Assembly: GCF_907164915.1 (NCBI RefSeq) | Contig: NC_061864.1 | Span: 4,671,389 to 4,735,388, forward strand | Direction of reading: 5' to 3' | Source of the DNA: Impatiens glandulifera | Taxonomy: Eukaryota > Streptophyta > Magnoliopsida > Ericales > Balsaminaceae | Length of the DNA stretch: 64,000 bases | Part shown: positions 36,637 to 48,058 of the stretch, in pieces | How the letters are laid out: every line of letters begins with the position of its first letter | Numbering within the stretch: position 1 is the first letter of the stretch | Program-made: the position numbers and the translations under genes | Notes under the pieces: model-generated | The model's input: the letters and a program-made list of their open reading frames with translations, nothing else | What the model was told of the DNA's origin: nothing | Databases searched by the model: none

Positions 36637-37456
36637 TTACAGATTAATGAGAACAACTAAAACTAAAAGAAGAAAATAAATGAATTATAAAAAACTAGAG
36701 AAGCAAACAAGGCCTTAGTAACCCCTAAGATGCACGTAATACAAATAGCCACACCATTAATTAAAACGAAAAAATCTTTTACAAATAAATGATTATTTTA
36801 TAATATTTATTTTATATTTTAACTTAATGATTTTATTTAAATAATAAATAGTAAAAGATTTTAAAATTATGATTTAATTTTAAGTTTTTAATAAAATTAA
36901 TAATTATAATCTATGTATAATCTGTTTTTAATTTTTTAATATACAAATAAAATATTTTTAAACAATATAATGGTTTATTTTAACATTTTTTTATAAGATT
37001 ATAAAAAATATATAAGTATATTATAAATAAAAATAAAAATAATTAAGATTTTAAGATAAAATAATTGTGTAAAAGTATTTTATTTAAATATATAATTGAT
37101 TTTAATACTTATAAATAAATTATATATATATATATATTTTAAAATTATTATGTTATTTAAAAAAAATTATATTTTAGAAGTATTTTATTATTTTAAAATA
37201 AAAATATTAAGTTAAAATATTAAATAGATAACCGAAATAATAATTAATATATATAATATTCTGTTTATATTATATTATATTATATCTTTTATATATAAAT
37301 AGAACCCCTAAACATTCGTTTTGTATGTATATCTTCTCTTCTAGTTTTCTTCTTCTAATCGAACTGTTATCGGCAGAGAACGAATTCGAAATTGAATAAC
37401 TCTCCCGTCTAGGGTTTTCCAATTCGCTAAAGTCGGGAGGAATTAGATTGAACGAG
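36637..37456. other. Promoter region of CUE-like gene, copy A
   Basis: AT-rich. No gene is seen before the TATA box at 37291. The leader (about 37325-37456) is conserved with copy B. Confidence 0.6.
37291..37301 (+). promoter_or_regulatory. TATA box of CUE-like gene, copy A
   Basis: ATATATAAATA lies about 160 bases before the ATG. The same arrangement (TATAAATAGAA followed by CCCTAAACATTCGTT) is kept in copy B at 61177, so the motif is conserved between paralogues. Confidence 0.6.
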
Positions 37457-37981
37457 ATGTCATCTATTCTGTGCAAGAGGTGGTTTATTTCTGAAGATCT
37501 CCCGCAACGGAAGAGGATCCGGCTTTCTTCTTCTTCTTCGTCGAGTTCTCCAGTTCATCCATGTCCTTCGGCACTTGTGGATCAGCTCAGATTTCTCTTT
37601 CCTGATACGGATATTCAGGATCTTGTAAGAATTCTGAATGAATGCGGTAATGTTTTGGATTCCGCTGTCAAGAGCATACATCATGAATTAAATGCATCAA
37701 AACACATGATTCATAAGCAGAACATTATGATAGAAAAAATTGAAGCATTGACGAGGGACAACACTATTCTGAAGAGAGCAGTTTCGATTCAGCATCAAAA
37801 CCATACAGAATCCGAAGATGATAAGAAACGGGAAGTTGAAAATCTTAAACAGATCATATCCCAATATCAGGAGCAGATGAGAACCCTTGAGATGAACAAT
37901 TATGCGCTCAAAATCCATCTCCAACAAGCGCAACAAGGAAGAGACTCCATTCCCGATCGTTTTCATCCCCATATATTTTAA
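37457..37981 (+). CDS. Compact CUE-domain (ubiquitin-binding) coiled-coil protein, copy A
   Basis: Intronless frame of 174 residues. It resembles a plant CUE-domain family (Arabidopsis At5g32440-type, from memory). An N-terminal basic and serine-rich stretch (KRIRLSSSSSS) is followed by a CUE-like three-helix segment at about 40-80 (LVDQLRFLFPDTDIQDL, LNECGNVLDSAVKSI). A coiled coil at about 88-150 includes LTRDNTILKRAVSIQH and QYQEQMRTLEMNNYAL, and the end is IPDRFHPHIF, a family hallmark. CUE domains bind ubiquitin. Relatives are usually much longer between the CUE domain and the coiled coil; here that middle part is missing. A SKP1-like gene follows 488 bases downstream on the same strand, and the pair is repeated at 61.3-62.8 kb. 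The ATG at 37457 is the first possible one after an in-frame TTG. Confidence 0.8.
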   Translation: MSSILCKRWFISEDLPQRKRIRLSSSSSSSSPVHPCPSALVDQLRFLFPDTDIQDLVRILNECGNVLDSAVKSIHHELNASKHMIHKQNIMIEKIEALTRDNTILKRAVSIQHQNHTESEDDKKREVENLKQIISQYQEQMRTLEMNNYALKIHLQQAQQGRDSIPDRFHPHIF

Positions 37982-38469
37982 ATTATTAGATATAAGATAT
38001 TTCTTTCTTGTTTGTTGTTTAAGATATGTAATTTTTTATTTGAATTAATGAATTAATTCTTTATATGTATATATTTTTTAATTTACTGTGACTTTTAAAT
38101 TCGGCAAAATGTGTAATTTGTTTTAAATAAAACTTGATATTTTCTCTAAAAAACAAAAATTATTAAACTTATTAAAATATATATATTAATTCAAAATATT
38201 ATTTACTAATTTAAATGAAAATATCAAATATATATTTTAAACAATAATTTTTAATAAAAATAAATAGAGTATTTCAATAGTTTTAATATATTATGTAACC
38301 GCTTTTATTTCTTCCTTTTTAATAGCAAACTGTTAAAAGTATATATAAAATCTATTCCTTTTCGGAAAAGTATTAGCAGACGGTTATAAATTAGGTCATA
38401 AGCCATCCATGATAAAGTAATCAGTAATTCCTCTTTCATAAAACTCCCAAAAGAGTTTCAGAGATCAAG
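37982..38469. other. Spacer between CUE-like and SKP1-like genes, copy A
   Basis: AT-rich 488-base spacer, conserved with copy B (61842-62333). It should hold the CUE-like 3' UTR and the SKP1-like promoter (TATATAAAA near 38341). Confidence 0.6.
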
Positions 38470-38967
38470 ATGTCAAACTCAGGCGATGATCCGAAAGTGA
38501 TAAGGGTGATTAGTTCCGACGGTAAGGAGTTTAGTGTTTCGGAGCGCACCGCGTCAATGTCTAAGATGTTAAGCTCCATCATTGAAGAGGATTGGGATGA
38601 TGATGATGTAATTCCGATCCCAAACGTTGACAGAAAGACTTTGGCTATCATCTTAACTTATTGCGATCGCCGTTCTCGTCCCCGCGATGAATCTGATGAT
38701 GATGAGAGTAATAATCATGATAAATTGATGGTTTCATTGGATTCTAAATTCTTGAGCAGACTCAATCGCGAACAGCTGATGAATCTCACGCTTGCTGCTA
38801 ATTATCTAGAGGTGACTCATCTGCTTCAAATTCTCATTAAGAAACATGTTGATAATATCAAGGATTTGACTATTGAAGGCGTTCGTCATTATTTTGATAT
38901 TCAGACTGATTTTTCTAATGAAGAAGAAGCCAGAATTCGTAAAGAGACCAGTTGGACATCCTCTTAG
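38470..38967 (+). CDS. SKP1-like protein (SCF ubiquitin-ligase adaptor), copy A
   Basis: Intronless frame of 165 residues, the usual SKP1/ASK length. SKP1 proteins link cullin 1 to F-box proteins in SCF E3 ligases. The BTB/POZ-like N-terminal half is seen (VIRVISSDGKEFSVSE, SIIEEDWDDD, IPIPNVDRKTLAIILTYC), then an acidic insert (about 73-88), then the F-box-binding half (LMNLTLAANYLEVTHLLQIL, HVDNIKDLTIEGVRHYFDI, DFSNEEEARIRKETSW). The usual C-terminal WAFE is replaced by WTSS, and several normally invariant positions differ, so it belongs to a divergent ASK-like branch. Intronless structure is common among expanded plant SKP1-like genes. It is paired with the CUE-like gene upstream. Confidence 0.9.
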   Translation: MSNSGDDPKVIRVISSDGKEFSVSERTASMSKMLSSIIEEDWDDDDVIPIPNVDRKTLAIILTYCDRRSRPRDESDDDESNNHDKLMVSLDSKFLSRLNREQLMNLTLAANYLEVTHLLQILIKKHVDNIKDLTIEGVRHYFDIQTDFSNEEEARIRKETSWTSS

Positions 38968-40821
38968 TTACTTTTTCTTTCTTCAGTTCAGATTTCAATA
39001 TTCATAATAATTATATAGTATATCAAGTTCTAGCTAGTTCTTGGTATTGTAATAGCATAGTTCATTAAAAAAAATAATAATAATTAGGGATTTATATTTT
39101 AATTATATATGTTTATCTTGTTTTTCAGAATAAATTATTTTATATTTGATTGAGAAAAGTATGGATTTAAAATTTGTTTGGATAAAGTTTTAATATATAA
39201 TTATTAGTTTTTATTTACTTAAAGTTTTTTTTAAAACAATAAATGTATAATGGAAAGAATGATGATCAGGGTGATTTAAGTATAAATATTATTATTTATT
39301 ATATATACATATATCATACAATGTTTAATATAGGAAGGCTGTTCAATAATACAGAATCTAAATCTAAAGAAGAATAACAATGTATTCGAAATACATTATA
39401 TGAACCACCAATCACAATAAGATTAAAACATTCTTAATTCAATTAGTCAAAACAAATGAGATAGATAATATCAAAATCCAAAACAATTTTAAGAAAGAAT
39501 AAAAATACCAGCTTAGTAACCGGAATTATAAAGTATTAGTATGTGCAAAATAATACACAAAAATAAAGAAATAATCCAAAAGATATATATTTAAAAAAAA
39601 AATGTTTTAAGAAAATACAAAAGTTTTGCCAATGTTAATTACATGGAGAAGCACATTCCAATTTCTAGGTAAGTAGTCTTAAATAAAACCATTGATTTAT
39701 TGGTTATTGGTCAGTTATTTTAATAAATATTTATCAATATTTCAATGAGATAATACATAAAATAAAAATATGGGTCTAACAAACAAATCTAAACTTAATG
39801 CTCAAATTACATTTATAGATTAATTGTATTTAAATATGATTTTTAGAAACATAAAAAACAAATCTGAATTTATTATATTTATTTATTATAAGAAGAATTT
39901 GATTTAATTGAGAATTATTTTATTAAGTAAAGTGGTTTTCTCTTTTCTGGTATTGTGGAAACTGCTGTAATTGGGAGCTCGACTCCTATTTTCCCGATCG
40001 GTGGGTAAATTCTTTGCGCTTATCGGATAGAAGATAAGAATGCATATCCCGTAAACACACTTTATCAGACAATTGAACTTGTCTTGGACTCGAATTCAAG
40101 ACTTTAGGAAAAGGCTAGAAAAGGGAATAAATAAAGATAGGATGGATATAGAAAATATAGCATATTTGCTGATTTCAATGTCCACAGTCCCAACTCACCC
40201 TTTTGTTACTGTTCCAGTAGAGGTAATATTGGATGCAAAAGGGTTAAAGTTTCCTAGATTAGAAACAAGTAAAAGAGGCGTCATTAGGGAACCCTCTTAA
40301 GTGTCTATCTTTGGGACCGATTGAATTACTGATTTATCATGTTTGACCTCTTTAACTAGTCCATTTTGTCCCATTGTGTGCTGCCAGCAATTCCCTTAGA
40401 GATGTTTCCTTCCCTCCCAACATTTGAATGAACCTAAATGGTATGGTCCCTATATAGTACTCAACAATTAACACACACTAATGAATGGAAGTGTACTACA
40501 ATTACAAGGGTTAAATAGATACTGCTACAAAGGACAAACATTCATTCCTCTCTCAAAATACAAGACAATACTAAAAACATCATCATCTTCTTCCTCAGTC
40601 TGTTCTCTCTAGAGTTGCCCTAACTAAGAACACCTTTAACAAGCCATAGATAGAGAAATTACTACTACTAGTACTAGAACACAGAAGTTCGTAGGAAGAC
40701 ATATCCTGCACAACAACAACAACAACAACAACTACTACACAACAAAAAAAGGGTTAAGTTACAACAACACAGACAGACCCTCTAGTAGATGTTAGCTGCC
40801 ATTGCCAAATTTCTTGCAAAC
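38968..40821. other. Intergenic, SKP1-like copy A to AHL 3' end
   Basis: 38968-40045 is the distal part of duplicated copy A and is AT-rich. 40045-40300 holds an open stretch (roughly 40076-40300) without recognised motif. 40440-40821 is probably the AHL 3' UTR, with a CAA repeat at about 40710-40733. No supported gene. Confidence 0.5.
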
Positions 40822-42719
40822 TCACCTCCAAGGCATCATCGGAAAGGGTGGTGGTTGTTGTTGAGGAGGAGGAGGATTGCTGTTATTATTACACTGGTTG
40901 TTGTTGTTGTTCATTGGCGGCAAGGGGCTCACCGGACCACCACCGGAAGACTCACTTGCAGTTCCGTGCGATGGCGAGCTGCTGCCACCTGTCGAACCTC
41001 CACCTACTCCTCCACCTCCTATCGAACCAACATTGGCCTGTGCAGATGCAGGCTCCCTTTCATTCATTGTCTTAGATTTCTTTTGATCCCCACCATCTGC
41101 TATGAAACTGCCCACAATAACCTGCAAAAATATATACCCCAGGATTATAAAACCCGCTTTCAAATTCTTATATACAATTGTTTCTTTTAGTACCAGACCT
41201 GAACAGGGGATGCAGCAGTTAAAAGCCCAGCAACAGAACCACCAAGAACACGCCCGTCTGGTCCAGCTAACGATACACTTAACCCACCAGTCCTGCTTCG
41301 CTGCCCCCCAATTTCAGTCAGCAGAAATGACCCCGAAAGTGACAGAATCTCAAACCGACCCTGTTCAAGATATTTTTAAATGTCAAAACAGTTTTTTCAA
41401 AGTAATAACATCAACAAGAATAGAACCTCGTATGTTGCAGTTCCGCCAGATGTTGCAGCTTGTCGAAGAGTGACATTGGATATAGATCCATTTGCAGACA
41501 GAACACAAACAGCCCTAGGCCCATTCTGAGAGAAGGACATTATCTTCGATGATACATCCTGAAAACACCAACCAATATTGTCAGAATCAAACATCAAAGA
41601 AAGACGATAAAAAAAGGTAACCAAAAGTATAGATTGAAGAAATAGTGTTTAATTTGATATCCTTGTGATATGTAACTTTGCATTGCGTGCAATAGAAGGT
41701 AGTTACCTCGCCAACATTTACAGTAATCACGTGAGGTAAAAACCCAAAACCAGCAGAACCTGCACAAATTTAACCCCAATTTTTCATCAATTTACATCAA
41801 CATATATAAGATAATAACAATACAAGAATAATTACTCTGCCAGATGAAAATGGCTAAAAACACCAGAAACAACAATCACACTTTCTTACTACTGCAGTAA
41901 AAACTAATGATCCACTTCCATTTCCATTTCCACTTCTTCTTCCTAAGTTATGATCAATAACATAGAAGGGCAAATAAGTCATTTCATCCAGAGACAGTAC
42001 TGATTCCCAGCACAAGCAAAACCCTTATTGTCGTCTGTCTCTTTTTCCTGTTTATACTTTTTCTTTCTCACATTAAATAAATAAACATGATATTGTCGGC
42101 CTGCTGAAGCCAAACTGACCGTATTTTTTAAGACAAATAAAAAAATCACAGAAGAAGAAGAGCAAGAACAAGTCAAAAAAGGTAATCTTTTTTATTTTTA
42201 TTTTTTAAACATTAGAATCAAAATTAAAGAAGACATAAAATAAGAATTTATACCCAAAGCTTGTAACTGTTGCTTCTTGCTTGATCCAAGAGGACGGCCT
42301 CTCACCTTCTTCAAGGAATGAAGTGAAGCAGGCGACTGTGACGTCGGAGCGAATGATCCGCCGGACTGAGACATGGAACCACCAGAACCCGCCGGAGACA
42401 GACCAAGTGACATCGACCCATCTGGACCATACCTCCTTGGCCGACCTCTCTTCTTCTTTGCCGGTTGTCCCATCATGTTTGGATCATATGGGACTGCGGC
42501 TGCAGGAGACTGAAAATGAGGAGAGCCACCGCTCGCCGGCTTAAACGCCGCCGACCCATCTCCGCCGGCATAAGCAAAATGCATATTATGGACGACAGGC
42601 TGTTGTTGCTGTTCGGAGGAAACCACCAACGGAGACTTTTGAAAGCCGATGGAGAACGGAGAACTATTCGTTACAACACCACCTGTCTCAGATCCAGACA
42701 TCTGTCTCTGACAATTCAT
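40822..42719 (-). CDS. AT-hook motif nuclear-localized protein (two AT-hooks + PPC domain)
   Basis: Minus-strand exons: 42719-42254, 41759-41707, 41558-41427, 41360-41199, 41121-40822; total 370 residues. AHL proteins bind AT-rich DNA at the nuclear matrix and regulate transcription and growth. Two AT-hooks are seen: RGRPRRYGPDG at 91-101 and RGRPLGSSKK at 140-149. The PPC/DUF296 domain covers about 156-290, with FGFLPHVITVNVGEDV, GPRAVCVLSANGSISNVTLR, GRFEILSLSGSF and GPDGRVLGGSVAGLL. Two hooks plus PPC and introns inside the PPC domain fit the intron-containing AHL clade. The C-terminal tail is glycine-, asparagine- and proline-rich. A second in-frame ATG six codons downstream (MSGSETGG) could also be used. 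The leader upstream appears to contain an intron. Confidence 0.95.
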
Positions 42720-44568
42720 GTTTCAAAAAAAAAAAACAAAGCTGTAAAATCTCAGATCAACCGTCAACAAGCTTCTAAACCCTAGTAGAAAGAAAATAAA
42801 AACTTAAACTATAAAAAGGGTAAAACAACTAACATTGTTGAAAAAAAAAATCAAAGACTGAAGAACCCTAAATAGCTCGGATAAAAATCTACTATCTTTA
42901 TTACAGCAGATCTGACCCAAAAAATAAACAAAGCTGACAAAGATCATTACCTAAAAAAATAATAATTTTGTTGGTTTATATTATGGATTTTACAGTCTTC
43001 TGAAAAAAATATTAAGAGTGAAAGCAGTAAAATCGGAGAAAAAATATGAAAAAAAATGAATTACTTACCAAATAAATTAGGAAAATTTAAGGGGTGAGGT
43101 TGAAAGAGACGAAGAGATCAAGAGGAGGGAAGGCAAGAAAATTCTGGGGACAAGAAAAATAAGAGAGAGAAACAGAAAAAAAATAAGAAATGAGAGAGAG
43201 AATTGAAAATTGGTGTAATTTAGGTGAGAAGTAAGTTTGGAGTAAATATTTATCGTTTTGCCAACTTAATATTAATATTAATAATAAATAAATAAAATAA
43301 AACCCTTTAATTTATATTTAATGGGGATTTTTTAACTTCTAAGCTACGCCCTAGATTGGTCATTTTTGACTTTAGAGAGAGAAAAATGCTTTCGGTGCTA
43401 AAATTAAATAAGACTGTCTTGTTTTACTTTAGGTCTTATTATTAATTTATTTATAAATATATTACAGCTTGTATCATATGTTATAGTAATCTAAACTTTA
43501 TCCTAACTTAAAATATAGTTAATAGTTAGTACTATCTTACATTCTTTCTTTTCCCCTAAACATAATACATTTTTTTTTATTAAGACTGTAATCAAACATA
43601 GCATCATTTATTGAGTCGAAACTAATTAGGTAGTTTGAATGACAAAAGTCACCAACGATACACTTCCCATTCAAAAAAAATTAAATTAAGTGAGAGTTCA
43701 TTTCTATATTAGAAAAGAAATTGTTGAGATCAAATAAATAAACACTTTGTTATTGTTTAATTGCTGGCTTGATTATGGAAATTTAAGTACTTCATTCATA
43801 TTAGTACAAGATAACTTAATTAAAAATCATTGTCACAACTACTAAAGCATTAAGACTGCATTTTAGGATGGTTTCTAATTTTGTTCTGTACATATTTCAT
43901 GATTTCACCCATGTGAGTTTAGTTTTAATTTTTTTTTTAAATCACACATTTTGTGTTGATATAAATAATTTATGACACAATTTAGCCGTAACATTTTTAA
44001 ACTATGTTGGGTGAGTTATAGTGAAATATTTAAGGTTTTAAAATATATTGTCCGATCGGTCGGATTTCGAAACGGGTGAATGGCTAAAATTTGGTCAAGC
44101 CGGATGGTTCGGCAGAAAATTTTTGATTTGAAAGGTTATTTCAAATACTTATTTGTAATTCGAGTAATTTTTTAACCAACTTTTAAAAAGTTTTATACAA
44201 TTAATACATTAAATTCGTACAATTCTAATTTACTTGTGTGGTATAAAAGTAACTTACCACGGAATCGAAATTCGCCAAATAAACCGGGTTGAGATCTAGA
44301 CGGCTCATAACTGTAGAAAATATAGATTGATTATATACTAACAGTGTGAATATTTGTTAAAAGATTTTTATTAAGATGTTTGATTATTATATCTTAATAG
44401 ACTACTACTAGTAGTTTTGATTAAATAATTATGAGCCAATGGTGAAGGGAAGAAAGTATCAGAGGCAGAAGAACCACATAACAGCCAATCAATATTCGCC
44501 TCTTCTTCTAGTCTATAGTATAATATATACTATAGAGAAGAAAACCCTTAAGGAGGAAGTGGCATGCA
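42720..44568. other. Divergent intergenic region, AHL and PsbP-domain genes
   Basis: 42720-43200 looks like the AHL leader and proximal promoter (GA/CT-rich). 43250-44400 is AT-rich without a gene. 44040-44300 has an unusual non-coding patch rich in CGG/CCG-containing words (gatcggtcggatttcg) that is probably old repeat DNA. 44430-44568 is the leader of the next gene. Confidence 0.45.
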
Positions 44569-45904
44569 ATGGCGCCTCTTTCATGTTTGCATATACACCA
44601 GTTTCTTCCACCTCTTGGACTTCACCCCGTCGCCATCACTGCAGCATCTCCTCCACCTCCACGGTTCTCAAGTAGCTCCAATTCCAAGCTAATCCACTCA
44701 CTTTGCCGCTCTTGTCTCCGCACCACCACCAACAACAACCAGAATCAAAATTCACGAATTCAATTCCAAGGTTCAAGGAGAGAAGCTCTCTTTGCAGCAT
44801 TTTCATTTCCTGCACTTCTTTCCCTTCCTCCGCTTGCCTGGGCGGTCGATACAGGTCTTTTAACTAACTTGTTCATTCCAACCTCGTCTTTTCGTTGAAA
44901 TTGTGCTCACTTCCGTCTGTCTGTCTTCTATTTCAGCTTCCGATTTCCGCTTATACTCTGATGATTTAAACAAGTACAAGATAATGATTCCGCAAGGTTC
45001 GGTAGTTTCATCATCATCTTCTCTTTAGTAACATGCTTTTTCGTTTGTTGAATGCCAATTGGGCTCTGCTCTAACTGTAGATTGGCAAGTGGGAGCCGGA
45101 GATAGCAATGGAATTAATTCAGTGACAGCGTTTGTCCCTCAAGAATCTTCTGGTTCAAATGGTAATTAATTCAATTAACTGTTGTTGTTTGATAGATTCT
45201 ATATATGCATATACTGAATTCATTCATTCATTCTTCATTGTGGGGAACAAACAAACAGTAAGTGTAGTTATCACTGGGCTAGGAGCTGATTTTACAAGGG
45301 TTGAATCTTTTGGAAAAGTATATGAATTTGCAGAGAGTCTGGTTAGTTTCTTCAACCTCTAACTTAATTAGCCACTACTAGTCCGTTCCTTACCATTTGG
45401 ACTTCTCAGGTTGGTGGACTCGATAGAAGCTGGCAAAGGCCGCCTGGTGTGTCTGCAAAGCTCATAGACAGTAAATCCTCCAACGGTTAGGCAGTCAGTC
45501 AGTCGATTGCTTTAGTTCATTAGTAGTTCGTCAATTTACACCCACATCTGTGTCTCTGCCCGTATGCAGGATTGTATTACATCGAGTACACACTACAAAA
45601 TCCAGGTGAAAGTCGGAGGCATTTAATTTCCGTTTTAGGGGTTGCTAATAATGGTTGGTACAACAGATTATACACGGTTACTGGACAGGTAAGTCTAACC
45701 AATCTTTCTATTACTTTCTCGTGTTTGATCTGAAATTGTATTTTTCCTTATCTGGAGCAGTATCTTGAAGAGGATTCAGAAAAATATGGTTCCAAAATCG
45801 AACAGGTAACTTCACAATCTCCATGATTACTTACTCTCTTTGGCTTCTTCTTCCTCACATGTTGTTAACATTTGCAGGCGATTGCATCTTTCAGGTTTAT
45901 CTGA
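44569..45904 (+). CDS. PPD3: PsbP-domain thylakoid lumen protein (PPD3-like)
   Basis: Exons: 44569-44854, 44937-44996, 45081-45161, 45259-45341, 45410-45485, 45570-45688, 45761-45805, 45878-45904; total 258 residues. PsbP-domain proteins are thylakoid lumen proteins related to the photosystem II PsbP subunit. The N terminus is a bipartite transit peptide: a serine- and basic-rich first part, then twin arginines R70-R71 (GSRREALF), a hydrophobic core and an AWA cleavage site near residue 92. This predicts Tat-dependent lumen import. The mature part has FRLYSDDLNKYKIMIPQDWQ, VSVVITGLGADFTRVESFGK, ESLVGGLDRSWQ, YYIEYTLQNPGE, NNGWYNRLYTVTGQ and ends IASFRFI. The DFTR.ESFGKV and GLDRSWQ motifs fit PPD3 best, by memory. 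An out-of-frame ATG lies five bases upstream (44564). Confidence 0.87.
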
Positions 45905-46100
45905 GACATGATCAAAATAACAACTGTTTTGCTATCTATCTCAACTCTCCATTCTTGTTGTTATATATAAAAAATGATTTAAGACATTCTTCTGAGTCTT
46001 TAAGTAATACATATGGTGGTTCAGAAATTGCATTCCAAGTTACAACTAACATAAAGTTATATAATTAACATTTGTTCTGATATCACCAAACAAACCATTC

Positions 46101-48058
46101 TTAAGCAGCATTGATCTCCTCCTCTTCCTCCTCCTTTGTGCTGCTGCTGCTTTCTCCTCCTCCATTGTTTGCAGCAGCAGCAGTGACAGTAACAACATCA
46201 TTATTCGTCGTAGCAATCTTAGTTGTTGTTGTTGTGGCTGGTTTATTAAAAATAAGTGTGAGCTGATCAGCAAAAAGAAGGTTTTTCATTTGATGCAACT
46301 GTTGCCACTCTTTCTCCATTTGCAAATCAACTTCCTCGAATTTCAATATCTTCTCTTGAATCTCCTTCATCTGCAAAACCAATAATAGTCAGTGAATGAC
46401 AACGATGAAGATGATTTTGGAATGAAATGTGCAGCACCTGTACATTCGTAATGTGACTGATTGCTCTCTCCATATCTCGTTCATCCCTCTCAATACACGC
46501 CATTGCTTTTAAACAACCTTCAGTGGATGTAATAAATAAACCAATAAATAAAATGGAAATCGTGTGTTATTGACTTCTTGTTCATTATTATTATAAACCA
46601 ACCCCATACCTTTCTCATTAACTTCTTTAGACAAAGCTGCAATGGCAGACTGAGCAGTTGTTTCAGCCACATTTACACCAACAATTGCTGATAAAAAAGC
46701 AGCCTGAGATCAAGAAAACAACATTCAAGGTCAAATATATGTCAATATAAACACTCAATAATCAAACACCCACTACCCACCTGAGCCATAATCGGGTTGC
46801 TTGCATCAGCCAGTGGGTTGAATCGCATCCTTTTCGCAGGACTCTCGTCCTCAATGACATCAGCATCGTCATCGACAGAATCAGGATGACCCGCGACAAA
46901 TTGCTCTCCAAAAGGAAGCTTGATAAAGCGATTGACACATTCCCTCTCGCTTCTACCTCCACCAACATGCTCAGAAATCTTCTTCCAATCGTCGCCATAA
47001 TGCATAGCAGCTTCTAGAAGATGCAGAGTTTCCTTATCGGTCCAATCAGCCTTTATCTCTTCGTTGATTTCAACCCTTTTAAAATCCGAAGAAGACACAC
47101 CAACCCGATAATTTCCGCGCACGTAACACCTCGCACATAAAGTCAAACCAAACTGTCCATCCACAAATCAAAGAAAATTATCCAAAAGACAATAAGGAAA
47201 CCTTTTGTTCTTATGCTGAAGGAATGAACGAATAAGAATCGATACCTTGTCGCTGACAAAGCAGGCAATGCTGCAAACAGACTTGCATCCACTGCACAGT
47301 CTCTTCTTTGTGGCGATGAAATCAGGATTAGCAGCTTGTTCATTGACATGGTTAGAGGAATTAGAAGCTGTGGATGATTTAGTCTCCTTTTCATCCCATT
47401 TTAAGGGAATTTTCGATGTTGAGCCATTATAGTTGATCAAACCCCAAGCTTCTAAGAAATCAAACACTCTACGGACAGATCCTACATCTCCAATAATCGA
47501 TTTCCTAGCCTCTGTGAAACTAATCTTAGCCGTCGAATTCTCTCTGTACCTAGTGATAATTGAGTTCCTATAGTACTTGTAAACCCTAGGGTTCTTCGAA
47601 GGTGATTTCCCATCGAAAAACTCAGGGAGAAATCGAGTCTCACAATCGTGAATTCCATTCCACGAAAACCACCCTGTAAAATATTAAACTACTTTTAACA
47701 GACGAAGAAAGTGCACCCACCACTGATTAATAATAACTAGCGAGATTCCTCTTCTAGATCTTTAAAGAAAAAAAGTGACGAAGGAATAGAAAGGAACGAG
47801 ATGCTTACTGGAATAGGAGGGAATAAAGACAGTATCGACGGCGTCGGATGTGGAAGGTGGCGGCGCTGCTTTGGCGGCTGTGGTAGGAATGTCCTTGGAA
47901 TTGTTGACGGCTGCCGGAGCGCCGGTTACTGGAGCGGCGGTTGCCGGAGCGACGGATTGAGTAGCGGTGGGTTCGGAAGAAGAGTTGGGATTTTGGAGTT
48001 TAATTTCTAAGGGCTTCGACGGTTCTTGAATTGGTGATTTGCTGTGGTTGGTGTCCAT
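46101..48058 (-). CDS. SWI3B: SWI/SNF chromatin-remodelling subunit SWI3B
   Basis: Minus-strand exons: 48058-47809, 47673-47246, 47152-46781, 46703-46610, 46517-46438, 46370-46101; total 497 residues (Arabidopsis SWI3B is about 470). SWI3 proteins are core scaffold subunits of plant SWI/SNF complexes in the nucleus. Domains in order: a low-complexity alanine- and proline-rich start (1-75); a SWIRM domain at about 80-165 (PSYSRWFSWNGIHDCE, RVYKYYRNSIITRYREN, VRRVFDFLEAWGLINY); a ZZ-like cysteine cluster at about 210-237 (CSGCKSVC, CARCY); a SANT domain at about 260-307 (WTDKETLHLLEAAMHYGDDW, SERECVNRFIKLP); and a coiled-coil C terminus (about 375-440), ending in a glutamate run. The length and lack of a long C-terminal extension separate it from SWI3A, C and D. 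It converges on the PsbP-domain gene, with only 196 bases between the two stops. Confidence 0.95.

Larger units (their letters stand above)
33770..40045. repeat. Segmental duplication, copy A (CUE + SKP1-like cassette)
   Basis: This interval aligns in direct orientation with 58990-63920. Matching stretches include the region around 33780-34140 (against 58995-59345), 36640-37270 (against 59365-61150 with an insertion there), the whole CUE-like gene with its promoter, the roughly 490-base spacer, the SKP1-like gene and about 1 kb after it, up to the gatcggtg motif near 40000 (63838 in copy B). Copy A contains a 2.5-kb transposon (34156-36627) that copy B lacks. Confidence 0.92.

Noticed and set aside
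39640..39665. Ten-base match to the start of miR164 (TGGAGAAGCA), also at 63498
   Set aside because: Only half the microRNA matches, there is no hairpin partner nearby, and the location is non-coding AT-rich DNA in both duplicated copies.
40073..40300. Open frame of about 75 codons after duplicated copy A
   Set aside because: It has no ATG near its beginning, no recognised motif and no splice partners. It lies at the end of the duplication and is not matched by an open frame in copy B.
42281..42785. Plus-strand open frames opposite the AHL first exon
   Set aside because: They are shadows of the minus-strand coding exon and have no plant protein features.
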